Source of the DNA: Rhizobium sp. WYJ-E13
Lineage (GTDB): Bacteria; Pseudomonadota; Alphaproteobacteria; Rhizobiales; Rhizobiaceae
NCBI RefSeq assembly: GCF_018987265.1
Contig: NZ_CP076854.1
Coordinates: forward strand, 2,085,668-2,149,667
Length of the DNA stretch: 64,000 bases
Direction: 5' to 3'
Under the pieces are notes generated by a model. The model was not told the DNA's origin and ran no database searches. It worked only from the letters and a program-made list of their open reading frames with translations. Position 1 is the first letter of the stretch, and each line of letters opens with the position of its first letter. Shown here piece by piece: positions 44,095 through 52,680 of this stretch. A program made the translations under genes and the position numbers.

Positions 44095-44318
44095 TCGCTC
44101 AGACCTTCGCCGCAAGATAGTCCATGCTTGCCTTCAACGCGGCGCCTGGATCTTTCAGCGCATGGATTTCGTCCGGCGCCTCTTCGGAAAAGCGCCATCC
44201 CGTCGGCATCGACGAGGCCGGAACTGAACAATCTTCTGCATCGGCCGGAAGCGGAGAGGTGAGAGCCTGCGGGTCGCCGTCCGGCGACGGCGGCCTTGGA
44301 AAGGATGTGGCCTTTCAT
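44064..44318 (-). pseudogene. remnant of a ParE-type toxin gene
   Basis: Directly after parD, with an ATGA overlap, an ATG starts MKGHILSKAAVAG, as a ParE toxin would. After about ten residues the match is lost: no RelE/ParE fold is seen, and the frame runs to 44064 through sequence partly antisense to the cobM 3' end. In another minus-strand frame, ending at 44099, an unrelated tail (MPTGWRFSEEAPDEIHALKD, ALKASMDYLAAKV) looks like the 3' end of some other gene. This suggests a deletion joined the parE start to another gene's end. Confidence 0.55.
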
Positions 44319-44560
44319 TTCCTCCGGGTCCGGCGTTTCTGGTCGAGGAATGCGTCGAATTCGAAATCTTCGGCTTGGCCGCTATCGATACCGGTGCCGA
44401 TCGCGTCGCGTAGCGCCTTCACTTTGGCCTCGTGCTCTTCCAGAAGCCGCAGGCCGGCACGGATGACCTCGCTCGCCGAGCCGTAGCGGCCTTCAATAAC
44501 CTGCCGTTCGACAAAGCCCGCAAAATGATCACCCAAAGCAATGGATGTGTTTTTGGACAT
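44315..44560 (-). CDS. parD: ParD-type antitoxin
   Basis: An 81-aa antitoxin of the ParD/CopG family: SIALGDHFAGFVERQVIEGR, YGSASEVIRAGLRLLEEHEA, then a charged tail ending DQKRRTRRK. The N-terminal ribbon-helix-helix binds DNA; the C-terminus would bind ParE. ATG 44560 has GGAGG five bases upstream and fits the family start better than the longer frame. Its toxin partner is broken, so it is likely an orphan antitoxin. Confidence 0.85.
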   Translation of the reverse strand: MSKNTSIALGDHFAGFVERQVIEGRYGSASEVIRAGLRLLEEHEAKVKALRDAIGTGIDSGQAEDFEFDAFLDQKRRTRRK

Positions 44561-44648
44561 GAGAACCTCCATGTTACTACCAATATGTACCAAAATTTGG
44601 TAGTCCTCAATTCAGAGCGAGCCTCTTTGCTGGGGAGGGTGCGAGCCT

Positions 44649-45611
44649 GTGATTGGCATCGGTGCCGCCCTGTGTCAGAGAATAGATCCATCAGGAACAG
44701 ATTCTCAGGCGCCGGTGACGATAGGCTTTGCCCATGCGGAATTGATCGCGGTTCTCGTCGCTGTGACGGGCGACGAGCCGCGCGTCATGACGATCCGCAA
44801 TGGCGATGCGCTGCCGTCAGGCCCTTTTGAAATGGGCCATCGCACGCTGCAATCGGGCTTGCGCGAATGGATCCAGGAACAGACCGCTCATCCCGTCGGT
44901 TTCCTCGAGCAGCTTTACACTTTCGCCGACCGCGACCGGAACAACGATATCCAGGGCGGTCGCACCATCTCGATCAGCTATCTCGGCCTCGTCAACGAAC
45001 AGTCGGGCGCCGGACGGCCGGGCTGGCATGGCTGGTATGAATATTTCCCCTGGGAAGACCATCGCGACGGGCGTCCCGCCATCATGGACGAACTCATTGC
45101 GCGGCTGCGCCTCTGGGCCGATGTCGATCCGACCAGGCGCGAATACCGTCATCGCCGCTCCGATTTCACCTTCGGGCTCGATGGCGGCGGCTGGAACGAG
45201 GATCTGACGTTGCAGCGCTACGAGCTGCTCTACGAGGCAGGCCTCGTTGCCGAAGCGGGTTGCGACAAGGCCGCCAACCTCGGCCGGCCGATGTTTGCCG
45301 ATCACCGGAGGATTCTCGCGACCGGTATCGCCAGGCTCAGGGCCAAGATCAAATACCGCCCTGTCGTTTTTGAACTCATGCCCGAAAGCTTCACCCTGCT
45401 GCAGCTGCAGCGGGCCGTCGAGGCGCTCGCGGGCCTAACGCTGCACAAGCAGAACTTCCGCCGCCTGATCGAGCAGCAGGAACTGGTGGAGGAAACCGGC
45501 GAGGCGACGAGCGAAACCGGCGGTCGGCCGGCCAAGCTTTTCCGCTTCCGCCAGACCATCCTCGAAGAGCGCGCGCTCGCCGGAACGAAATTACCGCTCT
45601 CCCGGAATTGA
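44649..45611 (+). CDS. nrtR: NrtR-type Nudix regulator of NAD biosynthesis
   Basis: A 320-aa regulator. The N-terminal half is a Nudix-like fold with a degenerate Nudix box (GHRTLQSGLREWIQEQTAHP, VGFLEQLYTFADRDRNN), the form found in NrtR proteins, which sense ADP-ribose-type ligands without hydrolysis. The C-terminal ~100 residues are a winged helix (FELMPESFTLLQLQRAVEAL, LHKQNFRRLIEQQELVEETG, GRPAKLFRFR). The start is GTG 44649 with GGGGAGGG nine bases upstream. It is placed directly before nadABC and two operator-like repeats lie in between, so it probably represses that operon. Confidence 0.87.
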   Translation: MIGIGAALCQRIDPSGTDSQAPVTIGFAHAELIAVLVAVTGDEPRVMTIRNGDALPSGPFEMGHRTLQSGLREWIQEQTAHPVGFLEQLYTFADRDRNNDIQGGRTISISYLGLVNEQSGAGRPGWHGWYEYFPWEDHRDGRPAIMDELIARLRLWADVDPTRREYRHRRSDFTFGLDGGGWNEDLTLQRYELLYEAGLVAEAGCDKAANLGRPMFADHRRILATGIARLRAKIKYRPVVFELMPESFTLLQLQRAVEALAGLTLHKQNFRRLIEQQELVEETGEATSETGGRPAKLFRFRQTILEERALAGTKLPLSRN

Positions 45612-45613
45612 CA

Positions 45614-45632
45614 TATGCTCATCGTGAGAATA
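45614..45632. promoter_or_regulatory. operator-like inverted repeat 1 before nadA
   Basis: TATGCTC-ATCGT-GAGAATA, an inverted repeat with one mismatch and a 5-bp spacer, 2 bp after the nrtR stop. It has the same arms and spacing as the perfect copy at 45648-45666. Candidate NrtR site. Confidence 0.6.
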
Positions 45633-45647
45633 TCTGTTTGCGCATGA

Positions 45648-45666
45648 TATGCTCAAATCGAGCATA
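45648..45666. promoter_or_regulatory. operator-like inverted repeat 2 before nadA
   Basis: TATGCTC-AAATC-GAGCATA, a perfect 7-bp inverted repeat with a 5-bp spacer, ending 16 bp before the chosen nadA start. Its centre is 34 bp from that of copy 1, about three helical turns. Candidate NrtR operator that would block transcription of nadABC. Confidence 0.65.
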
Positions 45667-45682
45667 ATTGATGGAGCCGGCC

Positions 45683-46654
45683 ATGTACCACCTCGTTTCC
45701 GCGTCTTCCCTCTATGACCGCGTCAGCCGCGTCATTCCCAAAGCCGAATGGATGACGTTTCAGGACGATGTCGATGCGATCCTCGAGCTGAAGCGTAAGC
45801 GCAACGCCGTCATTCTCGCGCATAACTACCAGACGCCGGAAATCTTCCATGGCGTCGCCGATATTGTCGGCGACAGTCTGGCACTTGCGAGAAAGGCAAT
45901 CGAGGTCGATGCCGATGTGATCGTGCTCGCCGGCGTGCATTTCATGGCCGAGACGGCAAAGCTGCTGAACCCGAAAAAGACGGTGCTGATCCCCGATATG
46001 GGCGCCGGCTGTTCACTGGCCGATTCGATCACGCCCGAAGATGTCGCGCTGCTGCGCCAGGCCCATCCGGGCGTACCCATCATCACCTATGTCAACACAT
46101 CGGCCGCCGTCAAAGCCGCCTCGGATATCTGCTGCACCTCGGGCAATGCCAAGAAGGTGGTCGAATCCCTTGGCGTGGCCAGGGTGCTGATGATCCCGGA
46201 CGAATATCTTGCCCAGAATGTCGCCAAGGAAACCGATGTCGAAATCATCGCCTGGCACGGTCACTGCGAGGTGCATGAGCTTTTTGGCGCTGATGATGTG
46301 CGCCAACTGCGCGAAAACCACCCAGGCGTTATAGTGCTTGCCCATCCCGAATGCCCACCTGAGGTCGTCGCCGAAGCCGATTTTGCCGGCTCGACGGCCG
46401 TCATGTCCGATTATGTCGGGCAGAAGAAGCCGGCTCGCGTCGTGTTGCTCACCGAATGCTCGATGAGCGACAATGTCGCCGTCCATCATCCCGATGTCGA
46501 ATTCATCCGCCCCTGCAATCTCTGCCCGCACATGAAGCGCATCACGCTCTCCAATATCCGCACGGCACTTGAGGAAAACCGCCATGAGGTGACGGTCGAT
46601 CCCGCGGTTGCAGCAGCTGCCCGGCGCGCTGTCGAAAGGATGCTGGCGATATGA
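45683..46654 (+). CDS. nadA: quinolinate synthase A
   Basis: A 323-aa [4Fe-4S] enzyme condensing iminoaspartate with dihydroxyacetone phosphate to quinolinate. Segments: [52 protein letters not shown] (cluster Cys), [10 protein letters not shown] (cluster Cys) and [14 protein letters not shown] (cluster Cys). ATG 45683 has GGAG six bases upstream; ATG 45671 and TTG 45668 are longer alternatives without a ribosome site. It overlaps nadB by 4 bp. Confidence 0.94.
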   Translation: MYHLVSASSLYDRVSRVIPKAEWMTFQDDVDAILELKRKRNAVILAHNYQTPEIFHGVADIVGDSLALARKAIEVDADVIVLAGVHFMAETAKLLNPKKTVLIPDMGAGCSLADSITPEDVALLRQAHPGVPIITYVNTSAAVKAASDICCTSGNAKKVVESLGVARVLMIPDEYLAQNVAKETDVEIIAWHGHCEVHELFGADDVRQLRENHPGVIVLAHPECPPEVVAEADFAGSTAVMSDYVGQKKPARVVLLTECSMSDNVAVHHPDVEFIRPCNLCPHMKRITLSNIRTALEENRHEVTVDPAVAAAARRAVERMLAI

Positions 46655-48195
46655 GCGAGATTGCTGACCAACGGACCGGCCGCACCGTCATCGTCGGCAG
46701 CGGTCTTGCGGGATTGATGACGGCGCTCACCCTGGCGCCTGAACCCGTTATCATCGTCACCCGCGCCGGCCTCGGCACGGAGACATCGAGCGCCTGGGCG
46801 CAAGGCGGCATCGCGGCCGCTTTGGGGGCTGATGACAGCGCCGCGCTGCATCTTGCCGATACGCTTGCAGCCGGCGACGGGCTTTGCGATCCTGCCATCG
46901 CTGCCGGGATCGTCGCCGAGGCGCCTGATGCCATTGCCGCGCTGGAACAGGCGGGCGTGCGCTTCGACCGAACCGCGGATGGCGCCTTGTCGCTGGGGCT
47001 GGAAGCAGCCCATAATCGCCGCCGCATCGTGCATGCGCAAGGCGATGGTTCCGGTGCGGAGATCGTTCGTGCGCTTGTCGCTGCCGTTATCGCGACACCC
47101 TCCGTCACCCTGCTGGAAGGCCTGGAAGCCCGTCGTATCCTGAGCGATGAGGAGGGCGTCACCGGCCTCGTCTGCGCCGGCGAGAATGGTGCAATTCTCC
47201 TGGCGACGCGGCGGATCGTGCTTGCGACCGGCGGCATTGGCGGGCTCTATGAAGCGACCACCAATCCGACCGGAAATTTCGGCCAGGGCATCATGCTCGC
47301 GGCCCGCGCCGGCGCAGAACTCGCCGACATGGAATTCGTGCAGTTCCATCCGACCGCGCTCGATTCCCGCCGCCGGCCCCTGGCGCTCGTCAGTGAAGCC
47401 GTGCGCGGCGAGGGCGCCGTGCTCGTCAACGAGCGTGGCGAACGTTTCATGGCTGGCGTGTCAGGCGCAGAACTTGCCCCGCGCGATGTGGTGGCACGCG
47501 CCATCAGCGCTGAACTGACGCGTGGCGGGCGGGTCTTCCTCGACGCCCGCGAGGTGCTTGGCGATCGTTTCGCCGCCCGCTTCCCTGTCATTGACACGCT
47601 CTGCCGGGAGGCTGGCATCGATGCGAGCCGTCAGCTCATCCCCGTTCGTCCCGCGGTCCATTATCACATGGGCGGGGTCGCGACCAATGCTTCCGGCCGC
47701 AGCTCCGTTGCCGGGCTCTGGGTTGCCGGTGAGGCAGCCTCTACCGGCCTGCATGGCGCAAACCGGCTGGCGAGCAATTCGCTACTGGAAGCCGCTGTCA
47801 TGGGCATGCGTGCCGCGCGCGACATTCTCTCGATGCCGGCCGCAAAGCCGCCGGCGCCTGAGACCGGCATTGCGCTGCCGGCGGCGGCCGATCCTTCACT
47901 GGTCCGGCCGATCGTCTCGCGCCATCTTGGCGTGCTGCGCAACGCAGGAGCGATCCATGGCGCCGTCGCAAGCCTGCTGCCGCTTGCCGAAGACGATGGG
48001 GCGGCCTCCGATCCCGCCGTCGTTGCGCTGCTGATTGCGGTTTTCGCCAGCCTTCGGGCGGAATCGCGCGGCGCCCATGCGCGCACCGATTTCCCGCTGA
48101 AGCGCGCCGAAGCCGCACGGCGAAAGATGACGCTCGCCGAGGCTCTGGAGATTGCCCGGGCCACCGCCTCCCATCCCCTTGCAAGGAGTGCCTGA
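46651..48195 (+). CDS. nadB: L-aspartate oxidase
   Basis: A 514-aa FAD enzyme oxidising L-aspartate to iminoaspartate for quinolinate synthesis. It has the dinucleotide motif [80 protein letters not shown] and [36 protein letters not shown]. Slightly shorter at the C-terminus than the E. coli enzyme. Start overlaps nadA (ATGA). Confidence 0.95.
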   Translation: MSEIADQRTGRTVIVGSGLAGLMTALTLAPEPVIIVTRAGLGTETSSAWAQGGIAAALGADDSAALHLADTLAAGDGLCDPAIAAGIVAEAPDAIAALEQAGVRFDRTADGALSLGLEAAHNRRRIVHAQGDGSGAEIVRALVAAVIATPSVTLLEGLEARRILSDEEGVTGLVCAGENGAILLATRRIVLATGGIGGLYEATTNPTGNFGQGIMLAARAGAELADMEFVQFHPTALDSRRRPLALVSEAVRGEGAVLVNERGERFMAGVSGAELAPRDVVARAISAELTRGGRVFLDAREVLGDRFAARFPVIDTLCREAGIDASRQLIPVRPAVHYHMGGVATNASGRSSVAGLWVAGEAASTGLHGANRLASNSLLEAAVMGMRAARDILSMPAAKPPAPETGIALPAAADPSLVRPIVSRHLGVLRNAGAIHGAVASLLPLAEDDGAASDPAVVALLIAVFASLRAESRGAHARTDFPLKRAEAARRKMTLAEALEIARATASHPLARSA

Positions 48196-48196
48196 G

Positions 48197-49096
48197 ATGA
48201 ACCTCGCTTCCCTTCCGCGCGTCATTGTCGAGCCGCTGGTGCGCGCCGCCCTTGCCGAGGATCTTGGCCTCGCCGGCGACATCACGTCCGCTGCCGTCAT
48301 CCCCGAAGACCATCGCTCCACGGTCGTCATGGCCGCTCGCCAGCCGGGCGTCGTAGCCGGCCTCGATGCCGCTGAGCTTGCCTTCCAGCTCGTCGATCCC
48401 GCTATCGCAGTGAAGCGGCATCTGTCTGATGGCGCAGCCGTCCAACCGGGCAGCATCATCGCCACCATCGAAGGTCCCTCGCGCGGGCTGTTGACGGGCG
48501 AACGGACGGCGCTGAATTTCCTCGGCCATCTCTCCGGCATCGCAACGGTGACGGCGGGCATCGTCCAGGCGATCCGTGACACCAGGGCCTCCGTCGTCTG
48601 CACCCGCAAGACGACGCCGGGTCTGAGGGCGCTGGAAAAATATGCCGTGCGCGCCGGCGGCGGCATGAACCATCGTTTTGCGCTCCATGACGCCGTGCTG
48701 ATCAAGGACAATCACGTCGCCATTGCCGGCAGCGTTTCGCAAGCGATCCGCCGCGCGAAAGGCGGCATCGGCCATATGGTCAAGATCGAAGTGGAGGTCG
48801 ACACGCTCGACCAACTTCACGAAGCGATGGGTGAGGGGATCGATGCCGTGCTCCTCGACAACATGACGCCCGATCAGCTCCGCCAAGCGGTCGACATCGT
48901 CGCCGGGCGGGCAATCACCGAGGCCTCGGGCCGCGTGACGCCGACAACGGCGCCAGCGATTGCCGCTTCCGGCGTCGACCTGATTTCCGTCGGTTGGCTG
49001 ACGCATAGCGCCCCGGTGCTCGATATCGGCCTCGATTTCGTCGAAGCCGCCGCCGAAATCGCGACACCACTGCGCCGGGTTGCCCAAGCATTTTAG
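48197..49096 (+). CDS. nadC: nicotinate-nucleotide pyrophosphorylase (carboxylating)
   Basis: A 299-aa quinolinate phosphoribosyltransferase giving nicotinate mononucleotide. Segments: VRAALAEDLGLAGDITSAAV, ERTALNFLGHLSGIATVTAG, CTRKTTPGLRALEKYAVRAG, HDAVLIKDNHVAIAGSVSQA and VEVDTLDQLHEAM. ATG 48197 has AAGGAGTG upstream and lies one base after the nadB stop. Third and last gene of the nadABC operon. Confidence 0.95.
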   Translation: MNLASLPRVIVEPLVRAALAEDLGLAGDITSAAVIPEDHRSTVVMAARQPGVVAGLDAAELAFQLVDPAIAVKRHLSDGAAVQPGSIIATIEGPSRGLLTGERTALNFLGHLSGIATVTAGIVQAIRDTRASVVCTRKTTPGLRALEKYAVRAGGGMNHRFALHDAVLIKDNHVAIAGSVSQAIRRAKGGIGHMVKIEVEVDTLDQLHEAMGEGIDAVLLDNMTPDQLRQAVDIVAGRAITEASGRVTPTTAPAIAASGVDLISVGWLTHSAPVLDIGLDFVEAAAEIATPLRRVAQAF

Positions 49097-49311
49097 GAGC
49101 GCTCAGCTTTCCAGGATCGCAAACCACGAGGATGATCTGGTAGCCGACCGCGACCGGCTGCCATCAGGTCCGAATTTACGTCCTTGTTGTTTCCAAACCG
49201 TCATCAGAACATGCCCGAGATCCCTCGGCGTTTTTCGCTGGACACAGCCCCGGGCTATTGCAAAGCTTCGTGAGCCCACTGGAGGAGTGAGGCGAATTGG
49301 AGGAAATAGAT

Positions 49312-50124
49312 TTGCAAAAACATGATGTTATTCCGTTGATGGGATTTGGGACCTTCGGGCGCAACGGCAAGGACGGTATCGATGCTATCCTGTGCGCGCT
49401 CGAAACCGGCTATAGGCACCTCGACACTGCGCAGACCTATGATACGGAGTTCGAAGTCGGCGAAGCGCTGCGCCGTTCGGGCCTTGATCGAGACGAGGTC
49501 TTCCTGACGACGAAGATTTCGACCGATAATTTCGGTCCAGGGGCGCTGGTCTCGTCGCTAGAAAAGAGCCTTGAAGCGCTCAAGGTCAATCAGGTGGACC
49601 TGACGCTGATCCACTGGCCATCGCCCAACGGCCGCATTCCTCTCGAGGTCTACATCACCCAGATCGCCGAGGCGCAGGCCCGCGGCCTGACGAAGCTGAT
49701 CGGCGTATCGAATTTCACGATCGCCCTTCTCGAAGAAACCGAAGCCCTTCTCGGCAAGGGCAGGATCGCCAATAACCAGTTCGAGCTCAACCCGATCCTT
49801 CAGAACAAGAAGCTCGCAAACTATTGCCGGGAAAAGGAAATCCTCGTCACCTGCTATCTGCCGATCGCCCGTGGCCTCCTCTCCGGCGAACCGGTGCTGC
49901 GCGCAATCGGCGAACAATACGATGCCACACCGGAACAGGTGGCAATCGCCTTCGAACTTGCCAAGGGCTATTGCACTATCCCGACATCGGGCCGGCCTGA
50001 GCGTATCCGCTCGAACTTCAAGGCAAGCTCGATCAAGCTGTCGCCTGAGGAAGTCACCCGGATTGAGATGATCGATCGCAACCACCGCGTCGTCGATCCG
50101 GACTGGGGGCCGAAGTGGGACTAG
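49312..50124 (+). CDS. aldo/keto reductase
   Basis: A 270-aa cytosolic NADPH-dependent reductase of the 2,5-diketogluconate reductase type. The catalytic tetrad is visible: D and Y in LDTAQTYDTEFEVGEALRRS, K in VFLTTKIS and H in LTLIHWPSPNG. GLTKLIGVSNFTIALLEE and QFELNPILQNKKL are typical, and the C-terminal cofactor site is IPTSGRPERIRSNFKA. I chose TTG 49312 because GGAGG lies eight bases before it; TTG 49297 is a longer alternative without a ribosome site. The substrate is unknown. About 215 bp separate it from nadC, so it is probably transcribed on its own. Confidence 0.88.
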   Translation: MQKHDVIPLMGFGTFGRNGKDGIDAILCALETGYRHLDTAQTYDTEFEVGEALRRSGLDRDEVFLTTKISTDNFGPGALVSSLEKSLEALKVNQVDLTLIHWPSPNGRIPLEVYITQIAEAQARGLTKLIGVSNFTIALLEETEALLGKGRIANNQFELNPILQNKKLANYCREKEILVTCYLPIARGLLSGEPVLRAIGEQYDATPEQVAIAFELAKGYCTIPTSGRPERIRSNFKASSIKLSPEEVTRIEMIDRNHRVVDPDWGPKWD

Positions 50125-50468
50125 TTTTTGCGCCCGGATCGAGGCGCTCGCTTAGCGATTTCGGCCGTTGGCGGCGCAGCAAGAAGGGGCTCTACTTCTC
50201 GGTTGAGGAAGCGGCAGCACTGGCGGAATACATGGCAGCAGCGCCGGTTCGCATGGCGGGATGATGCTCCGAAATAGAGCGGCGTGTCACGCCCATATGC
50301 AGTATTCGTAAAGTGTGTTGGTAGCCAGCATTGCCCGGAGCGTAAATATTCGCTGAAAATCTTGCTCCATCAAAGCAAAAGCGCTTCCCGTTGCCCGCTA
50401 TTCACTCTAACATCAAATAATCGGCCGGTGCGCTCGACGCATTCCGGCTTTTGAAGGTGAGAACCGTG
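50125..50468. other. intergenic region with a short gene remnant
   Basis: No intact gene. Around 50165-50265 a frame reads WRRSKKGLYFSVEEAAALAE then YMAAAPVRMAG and a stop; it looks like the 3' end of a lost gene, family unknown. The rest should hold the promoter of the SARP-type regulator, but I could not define it. Confidence 0.45.
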
Positions 50469-52421
50469 ATGGACGGGTCAACCGGGGAAGTGAAAGCGAA
50501 CAGACTATGTCTGCTCGGCAGGCCGCGATTGTTGGTCGCCGGGACTGAGCTGCCCTTGCCCGAAAAATCCTATTTCCTATTGGCAATGTTAGCGCTGTCG
50601 TCGGAACCGCTGGTCGACCGCGAAACCATCCGGTGCCAGCTCTGGCAATCCGAACTCCCCGAAAAGCGGGCCGGCAGCCTGCGCCAGCTTCTGTCGCGCA
50701 TCGAACAGAGCATTCCTGAAAACCTGCCGCCCTTGCTTACCGCCACGCGCACCCATCTCGGCCTCGCGCCCGGCTGGGAGATCGATCTCGATATCCTCAA
50801 GCGGAAGGATGTGCTGAGGCGACAAGAAAGCGGCATCCTGCTCGGCGAACTGCTCGAAAGCGTCAAATCTCCGACGCAGGGCGCAGAAGACTGGCTGACC
50901 TTCGAGCGCCAGCGGATTAACGAAACGCGCTCGGCGCATCTTGTCCGCCTTCTGGAAGACGAAGACAAATGCCCGGACGAGGAACAGATCGCCTTTGCCA
51001 AACGCCTGATCGAGCTCGATCCCGCCAATGAGATCGCTTGCCGGGCGTTGATGCGCGCCCATGCCCGCATGAACGACCTGCCGGCGGCGCGTCAGGCCTA
51101 TCTGAAGTATCGCAGCCAGCTCAAGGACGATTTCGACATCGAGCCGGACGAGGCCACGGCGGCGCTCGCCCGCGAACTCGGAATCCTGGCCACGGCACAG
51201 CTGGCGAAGGAACGTCCGCGTCCCGCCTCCGAGCTGCTGATCGATCCGGCCGGCCAGCCGCGCATCGTCATCCTGCCGCCAGAGAGCATCTTCACCGATC
51301 CGCTGATGGAGCGTGTCGGCCGCGCATTGCTCGAAGATGTCACGATCGGGCTCAGCCAGCAGCGCGGCTTCAAGGTAATCGCCGCCCATACGAGCCTGGA
51401 AATGCTGAGCCGCGCGCTCGATCCGTCGCGCCCGACCATCGGCCCGCTCGACCTGTCCTTCGACTATGCCGTTTATGTGACGATCCAGGGGCGCGACGAG
51501 GATGTCTATACCACTTGCCGGCTGACGCGCACCTCGACATCAGAAGTGCTTTGGGCGGTCGAAATTCCTTTTGCAATGCAGAAGATCAGCGAAGCCTTCA
51601 GCCAGCTCACGCGGCGCATCGTCATGACGCTCGCCGATACGATCGAGCGCTACGAACTGGCGATGCCGCTCGGCGACGTGCCGGCTTCGGCCTATCGCCT
51701 CTATCTCGAAGGCAAGCGGCTGATTGCCCAGACCGACCTGCAGCACCTGCGCCAGGCGCGCAGGTGGTTCAAGTCGTCGCTTAGCCGTTACGAGCATTTC
51801 TCGCCGGCTCATGCTGGCATGTCGCGCGCACTCGGCATGGAATGGCTGATCCGCGGCATGCACGACCGGGACCTGCTGGATGAAGCCTACGCCTCCGCAA
51901 GGATGGCACGGCAGACCGACCCGAACAGCGGCCGGGCCTATCGCGAACTCGGCTTCGTGGCGCTTTATCGCCGCCGCTTCGAGGAAAGCCTCGAAATGTT
52001 CGAGCAGGCGCGCGAACTCAATCCCAACGATGCCGACATCCTTGCCGATTATGCCGACGCGCTGCTGCACAATGCCGAATTCGACAAGGCGCTGGAATTG
52101 AGCAAGGCAGCCTTCAAGCTCAATCCGCTGCCGCCGGATTATTATTACTGGAACCTCGGCGGTATTCATTTCGACCGCGGGGAATATGAGGAAGCGATCG
52201 AGGCGCTGGAGCCCGTGAAGACCAAACAGGCTACGGCCCGGTTGCTCGCCGCCTCCCACGCCATGGCCGGCGACCTCAGGAAGGCGCAGAAATATGCCAA
52301 GGTCGTGCTTGAGAATTTCCCGGATTTCCGCAGCGAGGACATCCGTCACTTCATACCCGACCGTGAGCAGGTTCACACGAACAGGCTGATTCAGGCACTT
52401 CAACTGGCCGGATTGCCCTGA
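50469..52421 (+). CDS. SARP/BTAD-family regulator with TPR repeats
   Basis: A 650-aa regulator. Residues ~10-90 are a winged-helix-like domain (RLCLLGRPRLLVAGTELPLP, ETIRCQLWQSELPEKRAGSL, RQLLSRIEQ). Residues ~120-240 are a bacterial transcriptional activation domain (LTFERQRINETRSAHLVRLL, ANEIACRALMRAHARMNDLP, YRSQLKDDFDIEPDEATAAL). A TolB-like alpha/beta region follows (IVILPPESIFTDPLMERVGR), then TPR repeats (AYRELGFVALYRRRFEESLE, DADILADYADALLHNAEFDK). ATG 50469 has AAGGTGAG upstream; GTG 50466 and TTG 50451 are longer starts. It lies directly before the peptide-YcaO-TfuA genes on the same strand and is the probable activator of that locus. Confidence 0.82.
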   Translation: MDGSTGEVKANRLCLLGRPRLLVAGTELPLPEKSYFLLAMLALSSEPLVDRETIRCQLWQSELPEKRAGSLRQLLSRIEQSIPENLPPLLTATRTHLGLAPGWEIDLDILKRKDVLRRQESGILLGELLESVKSPTQGAEDWLTFERQRINETRSAHLVRLLEDEDKCPDEEQIAFAKRLIELDPANEIACRALMRAHARMNDLPAARQAYLKYRSQLKDDFDIEPDEATAALARELGILATAQLAKERPRPASELLIDPAGQPRIVILPPESIFTDPLMERVGRALLEDVTIGLSQQRGFKVIAAHTSLEMLSRALDPSRPTIGPLDLSFDYAVYVTIQGRDEDVYTTCRLTRTSTSEVLWAVEIPFAMQKISEAFSQLTRRIVMTLADTIERYELAMPLGDVPASAYRLYLEGKRLIAQTDLQHLRQARRWFKSSLSRYEHFSPAHAGMSRALGMEWLIRGMHDRDLLDEAYASARMARQTDPNSGRAYRELGFVALYRRRFEESLEMFEQARELNPNDADILADYADALLHNAEFDKALELSKAAFKLNPLPPDYYYWNLGGIHFDRGEYEEAIEALEPVKTKQATARLLAASHAMAGDLRKAQKYAKVVLENFPDFRSEDIRHFIPDREQVHTNRLIQALQLAGLP

Positions 52422-52523
52422 TAGCTCGCATTTTAACAATGCCTGTAACGCTTGAATGACGCAGGCAATGTTCTCTTCCAATGGTTAACGGCGGCCAGCC
52501 GCCCAACCTTTTGGAGAGAGATC

Positions 52524-52667
52524 ATGAAGACCGTTGAAACCAACGCCGCAATCCAGACCCCGACGCTCCGTTTCTCCGCTGCCGCCAGGGCTGCCATGAA
52601 GCAGGACGAACTCAGCGTTTCGCCGAACGGCCTTGAAAACCTGACGCACGCCCTGAAATTCCGTTAA
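52524..52667 (+). CDS. 47-aa peptide, candidate precursor for YcaO-TfuA modification
   Basis: A 47-aa peptide starting MKTVETNAAIQTPTLRFSAA and ending ENLTHALKFR, with KQDELSVSPNG between. The start is well supported (TTGGAGAGAG before ATG 52524), although it is too short for usual cut-offs; a longer frame from 52452 has no ribosome site. It lies 13 bp before ycaO. There is no Cys, and several Ser/Thr lie in the second half. No export signal is seen. A RiPP precursor normally has a leader and a C-terminal core; here the split may fall after the Ala-rich helix-like part. The sequence does not resemble the trifolitoxin core. Function is inferred from position only. Confidence 0.65.
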   Translation: MKTVETNAAIQTPTLRFSAAARAAMKQDELSVSPNGLENLTHALKFR

Positions 52668-52680
52668 GGAATAGCAGCTG

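Noticed and set aside
52488..52500. Short GC hairpin (GGCGGCCAGCCGCC) before the 47-aa peptide as a terminator
   Set aside because: The stem is only five pairs and no T-run follows, so neither a terminator nor an attenuator can be supported.
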